Origin: Selaginella tamariscina
Taxonomy: Eukaryota > Streptophyta > Lycopodiopsida > Selaginellales > Selaginellaceae
Direction: 5' to 3'
Length of the DNA: 64,000 nucleotides
Assembly: GCA_003024785.1 (NCBI GenBank)
Contig: PUQB01000245.1
Coordinates: 1-64,000 of the forward strand
Made by a program: the position numbers and the translations under genes. The notes under the pieces were generated by a model. The model did not search any database, was not told the DNA's origin, and saw only the letters and a list, made by a program, of their open reading frames with translations. This document shows, piece after piece, positions 1-11,540 of the stretch. Each line of letters opens with the position of its first letter. Positions within the stretch are counted from its first letter, which is position 1.

Positions 1-751
1 CTACATACGGCTAAGTCACAAACGGAGTAGTAGGTGAATACGGCTTCAACCTCATCATCCTCGACTTGCCCAATGAGCTTGTATATGGAGGTGTTGGCAT
101 CAACAAGGACATTGTGCAACTAGATCTAGTGAAGTTTGAAGAGGCCTTGCAGTTCAGTGGACTGCATTTGGCAGCGAGTGGTTTCATGGTCGTCTTCGTG
201 AGTTCTCCTTCTGTTTCGGCAGTGATTTAGGCGGCTACGGTAATCAACATGGAGGTTGCAAGGACTTACAGCGTCTACCGTGCACGAGGCTGGGGACACT
301 GTGACAAAAATTAAGGTAAGCTAGCTATTTATGTTCAAGTTTAACTTGGTCTATGTGGCATGATAACTTGTTGGTTCTCTGGTGCTACAAAGCTCTGAGA
401 AGAAGTCGAAGAGGCCAAACCCTCTAGCGTTGACGAACACGATCCTCGTCGATACTGCCGACCGTTTTCAGGAGGCTTGGTAAGGAAGTACTTTACTTTG
501 TTTATCCTAATGGAAGTTTGTGCAGGATGATGATTCAACCAAAGAGTGTTCGACTCATGCAGCTTTTGATCGAGCGTCTCAGTAGACCTGGCAACCTAGT
601 CTGGGATATTGGTTCCGGAACCGGATCATCGTTGTTAGCTGCCATCGAGTTTGAAAGGAATATTATAGAAACCGAGAAGAGTTTTGAATTCTCTAGGTTC
701 GCAACAAACAAGCTCGCAGAGAACATTAGACCAGAAGAAATACTTACTTAG
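1..751 (+). pseudogene. Fragment of a beta-class DNA amino-methyltransferase-like gene
   Basis: Two coding blocks suggest a decayed or intron-split DNA N4/N6 methyltransferase. Block 1 (about 30-230) reads FNLIILDLPNELVYGG and then LHLAASGFMVVFVS, which looks like motif IV (DPPY-like, here DLPN) followed by the next beta strand. Block 2 (527-751) reads PKSVRLMQLLIERL, then LVWDIGSGTGSSLLAA and ETEKS, which looks like motif X followed by motif I. The order IV then X-I is that of the circularly permuted beta class. A splice acceptor (TTTGTGCAG) just before block 2, at about 525, fits an intron. The target-recognition part between the blocks is not readable, and block 1 ends in a stop. The gene starts upstream of the window. 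Motif I is closer to consensus here than in the methyltransferase-like genes at 21.5 and 42.2 kb, so this is a different lineage rather than a copy of them. Confidence 0.55.
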
Positions 752-759
752 ACACCTCC

Positions 760-1670
760 ACGTCCAAGCCTAGCTGAGTTATAAATTAATAAATAAAGAG
801 AATGGCATCTCTTGAAGAAGCCTACCGAACTAAAACAATGAAACTTAATGAAAAGACAAGATTTTAAATCAGTTGACCACCCCTTATTAAGGCAATTAAG
901 GTTAACTAATTTCTTTATCCTACATGGCAACTTTAATTGGCCCATCTGATATGACTTTTTGTATAATAACAATTTTTTCATATGCAAGGATTTCAGTATA
1001 ATATATATATAAAAATTTTGGAAGTTAAATTAACTTCTTTGTCATTTTACCGTTTTGCAACCATATAGGTATAACTTCTGCTGTTGGAGTCGCTCCTCTA
1101 CTGAGGCAGGGAGCACTAAAGAATGTTTGTCTGCGGTAGCCAGTGTTCTGTTTTGGATAGATAAATAGATAGATAGATAGATAGATATTGTATATTGTAT
1201 ACATAATGCATCTGTTATGTGTAGATTAATGAGGGATAAATGTATTTGGTTGGTAGTCGATGTAGAATTGCAGACCGAGAGATATATTTTGAACGGGTAA
1301 TATGGACTATTGTTGATGTTTCAATCGACAGCCTGCGTGAACATCAACTAACACATCTACGGTGTAGATCTTGTCCGTCATCGAGGACTTACAAAATGGT
1401 TTCTCAAGTTTCGTGCGGTGCGTGTGTGCATATACACACATTATGTGTATGTAATCACGCTTGTTTGTTTTGTACTTTCCGATGGTTACATCTAATGAAC
1501 TTTTAATTACCATACCTCAATTTATTTGTAGTTTTCATGCACACAGTAAATTCTGAGTGACCATTCGCTTCAAGTTTATGTGCAAGTAACCGTTTATTTG
1601 ATGTGAACATTGTTACTTAATGTGTGTGTGTGTATCTGTACATTAATATATCTTTTAAATGAACAGGAAC
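760..1670. repeat. Local non-coding repeat, copy R1
   Basis: This stretch aligns base by base, with small gaps, to 18480-19767 (R3). Shared landmarks include the blocks starting CCTCTACTGAGGCAGG, GCGGTAGCCAGTG and GATGTTTCAATCGACAGCC. Part of it recurs at 3535-3870 (R2). It holds a GATA microsatellite near 1160 and a TG tract near 1620. No convincing coding sequence is visible, so it is probably a piece of an unclassified repeat family or a segmental duplication. Confidence 0.7.
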
Positions 1671-2110
1671 AGTATATACACAAAATGGGAGACAAAAGGC
1701 GAATTTTATCACCTCTCCATAACGCATACATAGTAGAGAATGTAAACTCTTCTATTGGATGGTGCTATTTGGATTGGTATTGGATATTAAATGAACTGTT
1801 TTATCGGATGGCACAGGAAAGCATTTTCCTCCTCTCGGACCATATACTTTAATATATATGTATGTGTATGTGGGTGTGTCCATATATATAAAAAATTAAT
1901 GTATACATGTATGCATGTTTATATTAATGCACATACTAATGTTTGCATATGGAAGGGACATTATAAAAAATACCTTTGTCGAATTATATATAGATTTTTA
2001 TGTTTTTATCAAAAGTAGTCTATGTATATACGAGGTTAGATACAAGACTATATATAAAATATTACATTTTTGCATCTGTAACTTCTGATATTACTGGTTT
2101 TTACTTGTGT
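1671..2110. other. AT-rich spacer, nothing recognisable
   Basis: Short TA- and TG-rich tracts and chance ORFs only. I see no gene here. Confidence 0.5.
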
Positions 2111-2112
2111 AA

Positions 2113-2510
2113 TTTATGCAGTAAAAGCCCTACGTCCTAGCACTATAAGATGCTATTACAACGGAAGAACACTAATGTAAATGACTTAATGTGATTGTTT
2201 CTGCCCTGGTTATTAACGACATTACAACCGTCCAGGTCAGTCTACACTCGTCGAAGAGGGCTCATATCAATGTATGTTCGTGTCACTCAGTATCACGAGG
2301 GAGCTGGTGGAAGCACATTTGCAGATTTCTGGTATGCAGTCAACAATCTATAGGAGAAGTTACCTTCGACGATGGTTCTATGCGTGTACGTCTGAGTTGA
2401 TCAAGTACCTCAACAACAACAACAAACACGTCTAGTAACCTGATCAAGGACACAAGGAATAAGACATATATGCTGGGATAACAGGAACATGCTCATATTA
2501 ATAATAAATC
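2113..2510 (+). pseudogene. Inverted pseudogene copy of the small secreted-protein gene
   Basis: The stretch is the reverse-complement counterpart of the gene at 4501-5011. It keeps the sequence for an AxRPSTIRCYYNGR-like start, the run CHSVSRG where the other copy has NQYHEGAGG, the EVTFDDGSMRV motif and the CAACAACAACAAC asparagine tract. The signal-peptide region is not recognisable, and small indels and stops break the frame. Homology with the inverted copy continues past the gene to about 3160. Confidence 0.7.
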
Positions 2511-3214
2511 AAGGATGCAAAGAATAAAACATATAAAAGAACATGTGATTTGTTTTAAGTCCTCCTAGAGAACATAAGACGTCAATTAAGTTTTTGTTCC
2601 ACCACAGTAGAACTTGTGAAGATTTTATATTAATTCAGGCATAAAAAAGAGGATAAAATTCCTTTATAATATTACAGTACCATATTAACGCAACTCACAT
2701 ACAATAGCCTTCGTTAACACTCAACAGCTTTTGCATGACACACATCCACAGTGCACGTGTGCAATGAATTATAGCTTACTATTATCAACACTCTTTATAT
2801 GTTAAAATATATATATGCTTTTAAGATAAAGAATGCACTAAATAACATCGATTTTTAGATGGATCGACGGCCTCTAGTCAGGCAACATTTTCATGGCTCA
2901 CAAATATTAATAATTTATCTAATAATTATATGTTCTGTTCTAAATATTCTACTTAATAAGCATGCCTAAGCGAAACTGTAAAGTTTGAAGCTCATTTTTT
3001 CTTAGTCTCATATTACTATCTGTATCGATGTTTATAGTATATCATGTATGCAAGGCCTAGTACAAAAAAAACAACAAACATGCTGTGTGCAAGCTGACTT
3101 ATAGCATAGTTATTTACTACGAACATACAGGGACAACATCTGCAACAGTTGAGTACCTTGTCGGTAAAACCACATCATTTAGAATAATGAAATAAATTAA
3201 TTTTTATTTAACGT

Positions 3215-3430
3215 CCGGCAACATTGGTAACACTATTAATACATAGCAATTCCTGCTGATTTATTACAGTATTCCTCTATATAAATTCTGGAAATGTATA
3301 AGCTAATCACACTCGTAAGTTTCTCAAGTTGTTTTGGTTAGTGTACATGGCTAGTGTCTCAAGTATCTTAGCCTGCAATGCACATTTGTTTTGCTGTATT
3401 ATATTAGCTGTGTGACTGCTACGGTTGAAA
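3215..3430. repeat. Direct duplicate of 5165-5360
   Basis: Shared blocks include GCTGATTTATTACAG, AATCACACTCGT and CATGGCTAGTGTCTC in the same order and orientation. The neighbouring stretch 2110-3160 matches 4400-5170 in the opposite orientation, so the locus mixes direct and inverted duplication. Confidence 0.65.
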
Positions 3431-3471
3431 TAAGTGATATGTGTAGAATTGAACATGTTTGATTTTGTATA

Positions 3472-3472
3472 T

Positions 3473-3508
<36 letters not shown>
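3472..3508. repeat. (TG)n microsatellite
   Basis: An uninterrupted TG dinucleotide run is seen directly. Confidence 0.95.
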
Positions 3509-3512
<4 letters not shown>

Positions 3513-3534
3513 AAATAATGTTGTATATTGAAAA

Positions 3535-3870
3535 TTGAATTTCTATTTAAGTAATATAGTTATTGATATTGTGCGATGTCAAGGGAATTAAAGATCATCA
3601 TTTAGATGTTTCAATCGACAGCATCCTCCAACACATCTACGGGGTGTTAAGTCCAGTATTGTTTGTTTTAGTTGATCTAATGATTAACATCTAATAAACT
3701 TTTAATTATCATAAATTTAAAAGCCTCTTATTAAATTTATTTGTAGTTTATGTGTTATTTATGCACACAAGTAAATTCTGAGTGAGCCATTCACTTCAAG
3801 TTTATGTGCAAGTAAGCGTTTATTTACTTAATCTGTGGGTATGTGTCAAAACGTATACATAATAGAAAAT
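3535..3870. repeat. Local non-coding repeat, copy R2 (partial)
   Basis: It shares with R1 and R3 the GATGTTTCAATCGACAGC block, the AACTTTTAATTA block and the TTCAAGTTTATGTGCAAGTAA block. It is shorter and internally deleted relative to R3. Confidence 0.65.
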
Positions 3871-4256
3871 GTATTATCGAAATTATTTTCATCTTCGAGT
3901 TCCTCTAGCCATAAGTACACACACACACACATATGTATGTGTAATCTAGTGTTGATGTTTTTTTGTATTATTAGTAAGGGAGAATTCTATTGTTTCAAAA
4001 AGTACCTCTGTTTAGATCTTTCTATACTATATTTATGTATATGTCATCAGTAGTCTATGTATATAAAATGCAAGAGTCTATATAATAAAATTTTAACATT
4101 TTTGCATCTGTAACTTTATTGGAAAAAATTGATATTATCGCTTATTACGTAGAATATTAGAAACAGAACATATAATTACTAGATTGAGAGTGAAGAAAAA
4201 TGTACGCTCCAAAAACCTTCTCAATCGAGAATAGTTCTCAGCTGTTGCCTCCCGTA

Positions 4257-4283
4257 TGTATATATATATATATATATATATAT
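4257..4283. repeat. (TA)n microsatellite
   Basis: A TA dinucleotide run is seen directly, between the two inverted secreted-protein copies. Confidence 0.9.
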
Positions 4284-4500
4284 TCTCTAACATATATGTG
4301 TGTCATGCAAAAGTTAAGTGCTATGGAGTTGTTTTTAATATGGTAGTGTAATATTATAAAGGAATTTTAACTGAACACACAAACTACTCAAATTACACAA
4401 ATGAATGCCGAAATTAATATAAGATTTTATTCTGCCATAAGACATAAAACAAATTATACATACATACATTATATGTTTTATTCTTTGCGTCCTTGATTCA

Positions 4501-5011
4501 TTAATATGAGCAAGTTCCTGTTATCCCGGCACTATATGTCTTGTTCCTTGCGTCCTTGATCAGGTTACTAGACGTGTTGTTGTTGTTGTTGAGGTACTTG
4601 ATCAAGTCATCTCTCAGACGTAAGATTTCAACACGCATAGAACCATCGTCAAAGATAACTTCTCCTCCAGGATAATTATGCAAGACATTCGTCCCACAGA
4701 TTGTTAACTGCACTCCAGAAATCTGCAAACGTAGAATCATTTGGATCATACCTTCCACCAGCTCCCTCGTGATACTGATTGACACTAACAAACATTGATA
4801 TGAGCCCTCTTCGACGAATGTACCGACGTGGAGTGCGATCAGTTGTAATGTCGTTAATAACCAGGGCAGAACAATCACATAAATCATTTACATTAGTGCT
4901 TCTTCTTCCGTTGTAATAGCATCTTAGAGAGCCAGGACGTGGGGCTTTTACTGTATAAATTACGCAAGTAAAAAACCATGTCAAAGCGAAAATGTAAAGT
5001 TTGAAGCTCAT
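4501..5011 (-). CDS. Small secreted protein of unknown family (frameshifted at its 3' end)
   Basis: The reading frame opens at 5011 with a clear signal peptide: MSFK, a hydrophobic core (LYIFALTWFFTCVIY) and a small-residue cleavage region near residue 23 (TVKA). The mature part has CYYNGRR, LCDCSALVINDIT, an RRYIRRRG basic patch and FADFWSAVNNLWDECL, then meets a stop at 4676. The homologous tail (GGEVIFDDGSMRVEIL, then an asparagine run) continues in another frame to 4501, so one small indel or an unrecognised intron separates the parts. The intact protein would be about 165 aa. The inverted copy at 2113-2510 has the same tail. I do not recognise the family. The protein is probably exported, which is inference from the signal peptide alone. 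Confidence 0.6.
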
Positions 5012-5045
5012 TTTCTTGATATCATACTACTATGTGTATCGATAT

Positions 5046-5255
5046 TTATAGAGGTTTTACGGACAATGTTGTCCCTGTGCGGTCGTAGCAAATAACTATG
5101 CTGCTTAGAAGCTCGTCGGGTTGCACACAGCACGTTTGTTTTTTTTTGTAATAGGCCTTAGTGCATTCCCGCAACACTGGTATGGCATTGGTTAACACTC
5201 GAGTATATAACAATGTTAATACAGCAATTCCCGCTGATTTATTACAGATAATCAC
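5046..5255 (-). CDS. Short hydrophobic-start ORF, doubtful
   Basis: The 69-aa frame has a hydrophobic start (IAVLTLLYTRVLTNA) and four cysteines, which could make it a second small secreted peptide upstream of the 5011-4501 gene. Its homologous inverted stretch near 3050-3150 does not keep the frame. It may equally be leader sequence of the downstream gene. Confidence 0.25.
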   Translation of the reverse strand: MIICNKSAGIAVLTLLYTRVLTNAIPVLRECTKAYYKKKQTCCVQPDELLSSIVICYDRTGTTLSVKPL

Positions 5256-5359
5256 ACTCGTCTGTTTTGGTTAATACATGGCTAGTGTCTCCAAGTATTA
5301 AGGCCTGCTATGCACAATTGTTTTACTGTATTTTCTTAGTAGTGTGAATGCTATCGTTG

Positions 5360-7435
5360 AAAAAATGATAGAGATTGATCCGGGGCCACGACTGAAGCAG
5401 TGTTTAACTGTAAAACCTATGATAATGTGTTCTTATGAAGAAGTGGGAATGAGTTTAATACTTTCACTTACGACCATAGTTTTGTTAAGATTTGTGGAAG
5501 CACGATAAAAACGAAGCATTCATTGGCAGCTTTTAGCGGGAATTCACATAGTATTCATTTTTATCTTCAAATAAAAATGTTCATTTATTTATTTATTTGG
5601 CCTCTACAACTCATGCTATCATAAAAGAAGTTGGATGAATTTTGACTATTTATGGCATAAAACAGTGAGTAAAATCTTAATAACTTTAATTTTCTTCAAA
5701 CTATAGTAATGTACTTATTAAAATCAGTTTATTAAATTTGAAATTTTATTAAATTATAAATTTGAAAAAGAGAAATATAATTATAAAAGAAGCAGATCCC
5801 TTTGTCATGAAGTAAAATCAAAACATAAAAGAGATTCTGGAAGGAACACATATACAATTGGTTTTGATTTCAATGAACACACAAACAACTTTATAAAATA
5901 TTGACATACGTATACCGATTGTTACCTTATACTGAGTACATTACATCTTCAAACCGAAGCTTTCCGTATTGACTCCTTCAACGACTAAAAACATAAGATT
6001 CAATATTTTTAATGTCAAAGTTTGGCCCATCACGTGAAGTGGCCATCGAGTATTATCGTTATATGTAAACAATGTTTAGTCCTCAAAAATCTAGTTAAAA
6101 TGCCTAATTACTCTCACACATTAACCTTTCGAGGTAAGGTTCAAGGTCATCAGTGTTCTAGTACATATGTAAATAGAAAAAAAAAGATTTTATTACATAA
6201 ATTAAGTAAAATAAATGCAGGACAAGTATGCTAAAGAATGAGAAGTCTCTAGTTTTTAATTCTTCGGACTCCATAAGGTTAACTTATATCATTAAATTAC
6301 ACTTTTGTGTTGCATTAACTTTAACATGTGATGTATGTCACACCCTAAATTTATTCTTATTATGCATTATTTTATTTAAGTATGTCACATCTAAAGAGTT
6401 AATTTTATTTAGGTATGTCACATTTAAATTAATTTTGACACTAATAATTTATATTTGTGAAGTTTTAATAAAATTTATAGAGCTATCAAATTATACTTTC
6501 TTTTTTAAATATGATCAATGTATAAGAATTTTTAAGAAATAAAAAATATTATTTGCTTAAATACTACATACATAATGTATAAAAAATAAAAAGGAATGAA
6601 AAAGATTTTGATTTGCTATATATACACAAGCACATCAGAAATGAAAAGTATGAAACATGTTAACATTAAAACTTTCATGTATAATATTTTATATAGCTCA
6701 TTAATTTATATAATAAATATGCATATATTTTAGCCTTATATTGCTTAAATTAGTGTATGCCTCTTGTTTTGTGATAAAACATTTGTAATATATCAATATG
6801 AGTATCTTTTAGTTATTTAAATTTTTAATAAATTTACAAATTTTATATTGTTAAGTATATTCTCAATTGAATATAGATTATTAAGTATTAAAAGCTATAA
6901 ATTAATACATCTTTGCACATAAAATAGTAGATGATATGCTTTACATTATTATCAAATAAAAAAATAAATGTTACTTAAAAATTTTACTTTTATTAGAATG
7001 GAGTGCTTTAATGTGTATATGTAATAAATAACATGTATATATATTAGAAAATGAATGCAATTGATTGATTTTGTATGTAGTAAAGAAAGGATAATATATT
7101 CTTCACTTAACATAGAGGAGACTAGATATAAGCCTCAACCTTTAAATTAACAAAATGTATACTTTAATAATACTTAATTATTGGATGAAAAAAGTTAAAC
7201 TAACCACTTAAATGCAGCATATTGGAGCATAACAATGTGGATTCAACAATGCTAAGGGTAGGCTTACCCTTAAGATATGATGTATCCTTACATACTAGAA
7301 GTTTGGGGGTATACCTTAATTACATAAGCTAGGTTCAACTAGAATCTTTTAATCTTTGGTTTATACCTACCCTATTTAATTTATGTGACAGAACCCTCCC
7401 ACCCTTCTATTTGTTTGTTTTACAAAATAGGTTGG
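5360..7435. other. AT-rich intergenic DNA, no gene seen
   Basis: Very AT-rich sequence with many stops on both strands. The longest frames (for example 6228-6542) are rich in Leu, Phe, Ile and Lys and look like chance products of composition. No repeat termini were found. Confidence 0.6.
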
Positions 7436-7440
7436 CATTG
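7436..7440. repeat. Target-site duplication, left copy (CATTG)
   Basis: CATTG directly precedes the left LTR and recurs directly after the right LTR at 16509-16513, the 5-bp duplication expected for an LTR retrotransposon. Confidence 0.9.
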
Positions 7441-8063
7441 TGTTGAACAGAGAAAATCCTACAGACTAAAATGTAGCAATGGTCATCACCAACAACCTGT
7501 ATTAAAGGTCTATCGGAATAAAGGAAATGAGATAAAGAACAAGTCAGACTTCAGAAGGTCGGGAAAGGGTAAGGATGACAAGGTATGTAGCAGGTAGCAA
7601 TATTGCTGATCCCGTCACAGTACTAAGAAAAGAATAGTATACACCAAAACAATAAGATGAGCAAGAGATAGTCATATTGAGAGTGAAAAGAAACTTATAT
7701 TATGTTGCACACGGACATAGTACAACATTACAGTATACTCGGGATCCGTTCTAGTCCTAATCTAGTCTATTTATACCCGTACTCTTGGTCCCGTACTAGC
7801 AGTTATAATAACTACCTCTTAGCCTTATCCATTCAGCTACTCTAACTCCTTCTTATCCTTATTTGGGTATGCCGTACTCCACCTCAAACAGCGTATTGCG
7901 GTAGTAACTCACTTGTATTACAATAATGACTCATACTCCGATATTTCTATCCAACTCTCGTTTTTGCACAATATATACTTTTTTTGGTGTTTTTTCCATT
8001 AAATTTGCCCATGAAATAAAACACATCTAGGATCCTTCCACATGTCTAACTACGATCCTAACA
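7441..8063 (-). repeat. 3' LTR (623 bp)
   Basis: On the coding strand it begins TGTTAGGATCGTAG and ends CTGTTCAACA. It matches the right LTR from end to end except for an extra segment at about 7907-8005 that the right LTR lacks. Confidence 0.9.
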
Positions 8064-8077
8064 TCCCCCCAGACTGG
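8064..8077 (-). promoter_or_regulatory. Polypurine tract
   Basis: On the coding strand the bases just before the 3' LTR read TCTGGGGGGA, a purine-rich primer site for plus-strand synthesis, in the expected position. Confidence 0.7.
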
Positions 8078-8388
8078 AAGTGTTGCATCGCCCCGATGCA
8101 ACCTTATGATGTCCCATTGCTCCGTAGAAAGACGTGACTACGGTCTTGAGCTTTTGATTCTCCTCACGTAGTTTACGTACTTCTTCGGTGTCGTCCGTAG
8201 TTGTGGCGGTTGTTCGTACATACGACACGTGATGTTTGACTGTTCCTGGAGTTGCTTGTCGATGGCGTTACAGCAGTCATGGAGTTGCTAAGTGACAGTT
8301 GCCTCTCCTCTTTGCATCGCTACTTGCTGTATGACGGAATCCACAACACTCTGAAGATGCGATAACTAACCTTCGAGAGTAGAATCAT

Positions 8389-9807
8389 TTAGCGGGTCTT
8401 GCGAAGGTAATCCGGGTGAAGCAATTTGATCATGCGTGCACTTTGAACCTCTGAGTGTGTCACACTCTTGTCGATCCGATGCGTGATGCCCCATTTGTTG
8501 TGGTTGGGGGTAGGGTTCTTGCTCCTTCCCTTTATCATGAATATCATTCTTGGCTTGATGTCCAGGTGTGAGTGAGGGTGAATGTGGTTCTTGATGTGTC
8601 TACTGAACAACTGGATTTCGTACATCCTCTGTACTAGTCCATACTTGTTGTGTTATGATGTGAGGAATACATGTAGTAGAGGGAGGTTGAGGTGATGGAG
8701 GTGACGGTATTACGATGTCTTCCATATGGATGTTGTCTGATGGTGCTGAGTGCCCACAATCCATGTGTGCTGCGGAGGTTGATGCCGTGGGTTTAGTGCG
8801 CATTCTTTGTAGGTTCCTCGTGGTAACGGTCTTCTCTGCAAGAGTTGATCATTTTCTTCTTCGTCTTCCACAAATTGGTAGGACACTAGTTCCTGTGTTT
8901 GTGGCTCGCTGGGTTTCTTCGCTTGTGATCGTGGTCGTTTCTTAGGCTTGGTTGGCAATGGTGCATCCAAATCACGAGTGTCAAAAATGTTGTCTGGGTA
9001 CTATGAAGTGAGACCTAACCAAAATTCCATCCTTGTCATCATTACCGGTGTACCTGTTGGTGCTAAATTTGCAGCCGTAACACGGAGTGCTGTTAGAATG
9101 TGATGGAGCACTAGAAATACGGTTGTCTCCTTATCCTTGCTTTTGGGATTGTGTAGAGTTTGTAGCTCACGTTGTAATCCCACTACGACTAGCTCCCCCC
9201 AATCCGGTTTGTGTCCCTGTTTGGTTGTATATATAGATGAATCCGATTTCCTTATTGAAACCTGCTGGAGTTTTGCAAAAAGCAAAGGCATTAGTGATTG
9301 CCTTGATGCGGCTCTTATGGGCTCCCGTAAGATGGACGTTGGTGCTGTGTTGGCAGTCCTCTGCTTATGGAGAAACTGATCGTAGTTGTCGGTGTAGGCT
9401 TGAATGTACGTGTGGACTTGCGGAATTGGATCGAATGAAGCCTGCGGTTTTGGAAATTCAAAGACATCCCTAATAAGCTTACTTGTGAAAGCAAATGCCC
9501 CGCCATGTAGTTGTAAGGCCTTGAGTTGTGGTGCATAAGCCTTGATCGCTTGATCGACTAAACACTCCCATGTTGGTCCAATCGTTTGTGAATGAATATG
9601 TTGAAGTACTTTTCCAACTGCATTCATTATATCCATTCTCGTATCTCGAAAATGAGTGTTGGTGCTAGACGAGCAACACAATACAAGACTGGTGAAAGTG
9701 GAACTGAGACTGGTGAGTGTGGCATTGTCAGTTCGGACTGGGATGCTGAATTTAGTGCTGTAGCGGAATTGCTTGTTGTGTCGGTGAAGCTCGTCCATCA
9801 ATTCCAT
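8389..9807 (-). CDS. Extra ORF of the retrotransposon between integrase and 3' LTR
   Basis: A 268-codon frame (9807 to 9001) is the longest open frame in the element, although pol is riddled with stops. After a single TAG at 9001 the same frame continues to 8710 through a basic, NLS-like stretch (PTKPKKRPRSQAKK) and an acidic stretch (FVEDEEENDQ). Shorter frames extend the region towards 8389. Readable features are KVLQHIHSQTIGPTWECLVD, GGAFAFTSKLIRDVFEF and DWGELVVVGLQRELQTLH. I see no transmembrane segments or Cys/His clusters, so it does not look like an envelope protein. It could be a captured host gene or a lineage-specific accessory protein. Its function is unknown. Confidence 0.6.
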
Positions 9808-10172
9808 TATGAACGATGAATGAAAGAAGGAAATGAAGAAGGACTTGAAGATTGTAAGGAAGAAGAGATGAAAGAAAGAAATGGGAAACCTAGTGTGTGT
9901 ATTTGGTTGGGTGATGTTGCCGTTTTATGCTTGGAAAATTTATGGTCTGTTAGTGTTTTTTGGGTAGTCCATGTGTCAAGATTTGATTTGCTTGGTGTGT
10001 GAATGCCTTGGTTTTCGGTAGATTTGACAGAGAATATCTCATCATTGGATATTGTATTTCTCGAAGTTCCCCATATCTTGGACTTCGGTACTCCCGTGTG
10101 AATGATCTGTTGATGTTTCCAGAAGATTTTGCTTACGTCTACCCACCATATCGGCACGTGCTTTTCTATGTT

Positions 10173-10496
10173 CTATTCTGACTTATTGTTGAGATCGTGT
10201 TCCGGGTTGTTGTTCAATTCGTGTTCGCTTCTTGTTGTGCAATTTGTGTTCCGGCTTGTTGTGTGATTCAAATTCCAGCTTGTTGTGCAATTTGTGTTCC
10301 AGGTCGTTATCAAGATCGTCTTCTGGTTTGTTGGAAGTATATTTTTGTATGCGATTTGTATTTGTTGTAAGTAGGACTGCGTTGTATCATCCATAAGAGT
10401 GACGGTATTGTTAGCTCGTATATTTGTAATAATGTACGGTCCATACCATTTAGACTTGAACTTATGTCCGATAGGTCGGAGATTTCCTCGATAGTG
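10173..10496. repeat. Short degenerate tandem repeat between integrase and the extra ORF
   Basis: On the plus strand, units resembling TTGTGTTCCGGCTTGTTGTG recur about five times between 10180 and 10340. The flanking sequence has no readable gene. Confidence 0.6.
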
Positions 10497-11500
10497 TCAT
10501 ACCATTTCCCCGACTTGGAATTCGGGTCGTCGTTGTAATCTTCGGAGCCGATCGTGCCATGCCTTAATACGTGTTTGAATTACTTGTATGTTGAAGACTG
10601 CTTGCTGTCTTTTCTCGTCGAGCTTTTCAAGTTGTAGCAATCGTTGTCTAACTTGTTTGGGTTCCCCAATATTATATTCAAGTGACATTCGTAATGATGG
10701 TATGATATATTCAATAGGAGTAATGGCTTTTAAACCATATGTTAGTTGAAATGGTGTAAACTTTGTTACCACTTTATACGTAGTACGGGTATACCCATAA
10801 TGCGAAAGCGAGTTTTTCGTCCCAGATTTTGCGATTCGTGTTCACTATCTTGGTTAATACGATTTTCAATATTTTGTTGGTAGCTTCTGCCTGACCATTG
10901 CCTTGTGGATAATACAACCATGGAGACATAATGTTTCACTAAGTATTCGTTACAAAAGACTTTGTTGACAAAATGAGTTCCCTAGTCACCAATAGTTATA
11001 GGAGCACCAAATCGTACTACGATATTTTCGTAAATAAACTTGGCTACGTGTGTTGCGCGACCATCTCATAATGTGATAGCTTCAGCCCATTTGGTAACAT
11101 AATCTGTGAGTACCAATATTACTGATTCTCTTGCTGCTTTTAAGATTGATTGGTCCCATAAAATCCATTCCCACTTCATAAATGAAGCTAATGGTTTTGT
11201 TGGATGTAGTGGTTGAACTTGATAATGTGGAGCTGGTTGATGTTTGTTACACTTCAAACATTTTTGGCAATATTTATAGCATCTTTGAATAACGTGGACC
11301 ACCATAATCCGAACTACAGAATTTTGCGTGCTATTAACGTTCCTGCAAAGTGTCCACCATGTTCTCCTAAGTGGGCTTCTCGTAATACGAGCTGAAACTT
11401 CCATTGGTACGCATCTCCTTAAGACTTCATCTTTTCTCCTCTTGTATAATATGCCAGATATCATGTAGTACGGCTTGAACATAAGACGAGTTGTTTGCAT
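10497..11500 (-). pseudogene. Integrase of the Ty3/gypsy element (broken)
   Basis: The zinc-binding region is readable in two frames: HLGEHGGHFAG supplies the His pair and CQKCLKCNKHQP the Cys pair. The start of the catalytic core is visible as LTDYVTKWAEAITL, and the first acidic block (WGMDFMG-like) appears only after a frame change. The C-terminal part (10772-10497) begins FTPFQLTYGLKAITPIE, the usual motif after the core, and ends EFQVGEMV. Several frameshifts mean no active integrase can be made. Confidence 0.85.
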
Positions 11501-11540
11501 TGTTGTGTTGATGCATATTTGTTTGGTGCTAATTCGGTAG

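Noticed and set aside
6228..6542. 104-aa membrane-protein-like frame
   Set aside because: AT-rich sequence gives Leu/Phe/Ile/Lys-rich frames by chance. There is no homologous copy and no gene structure.
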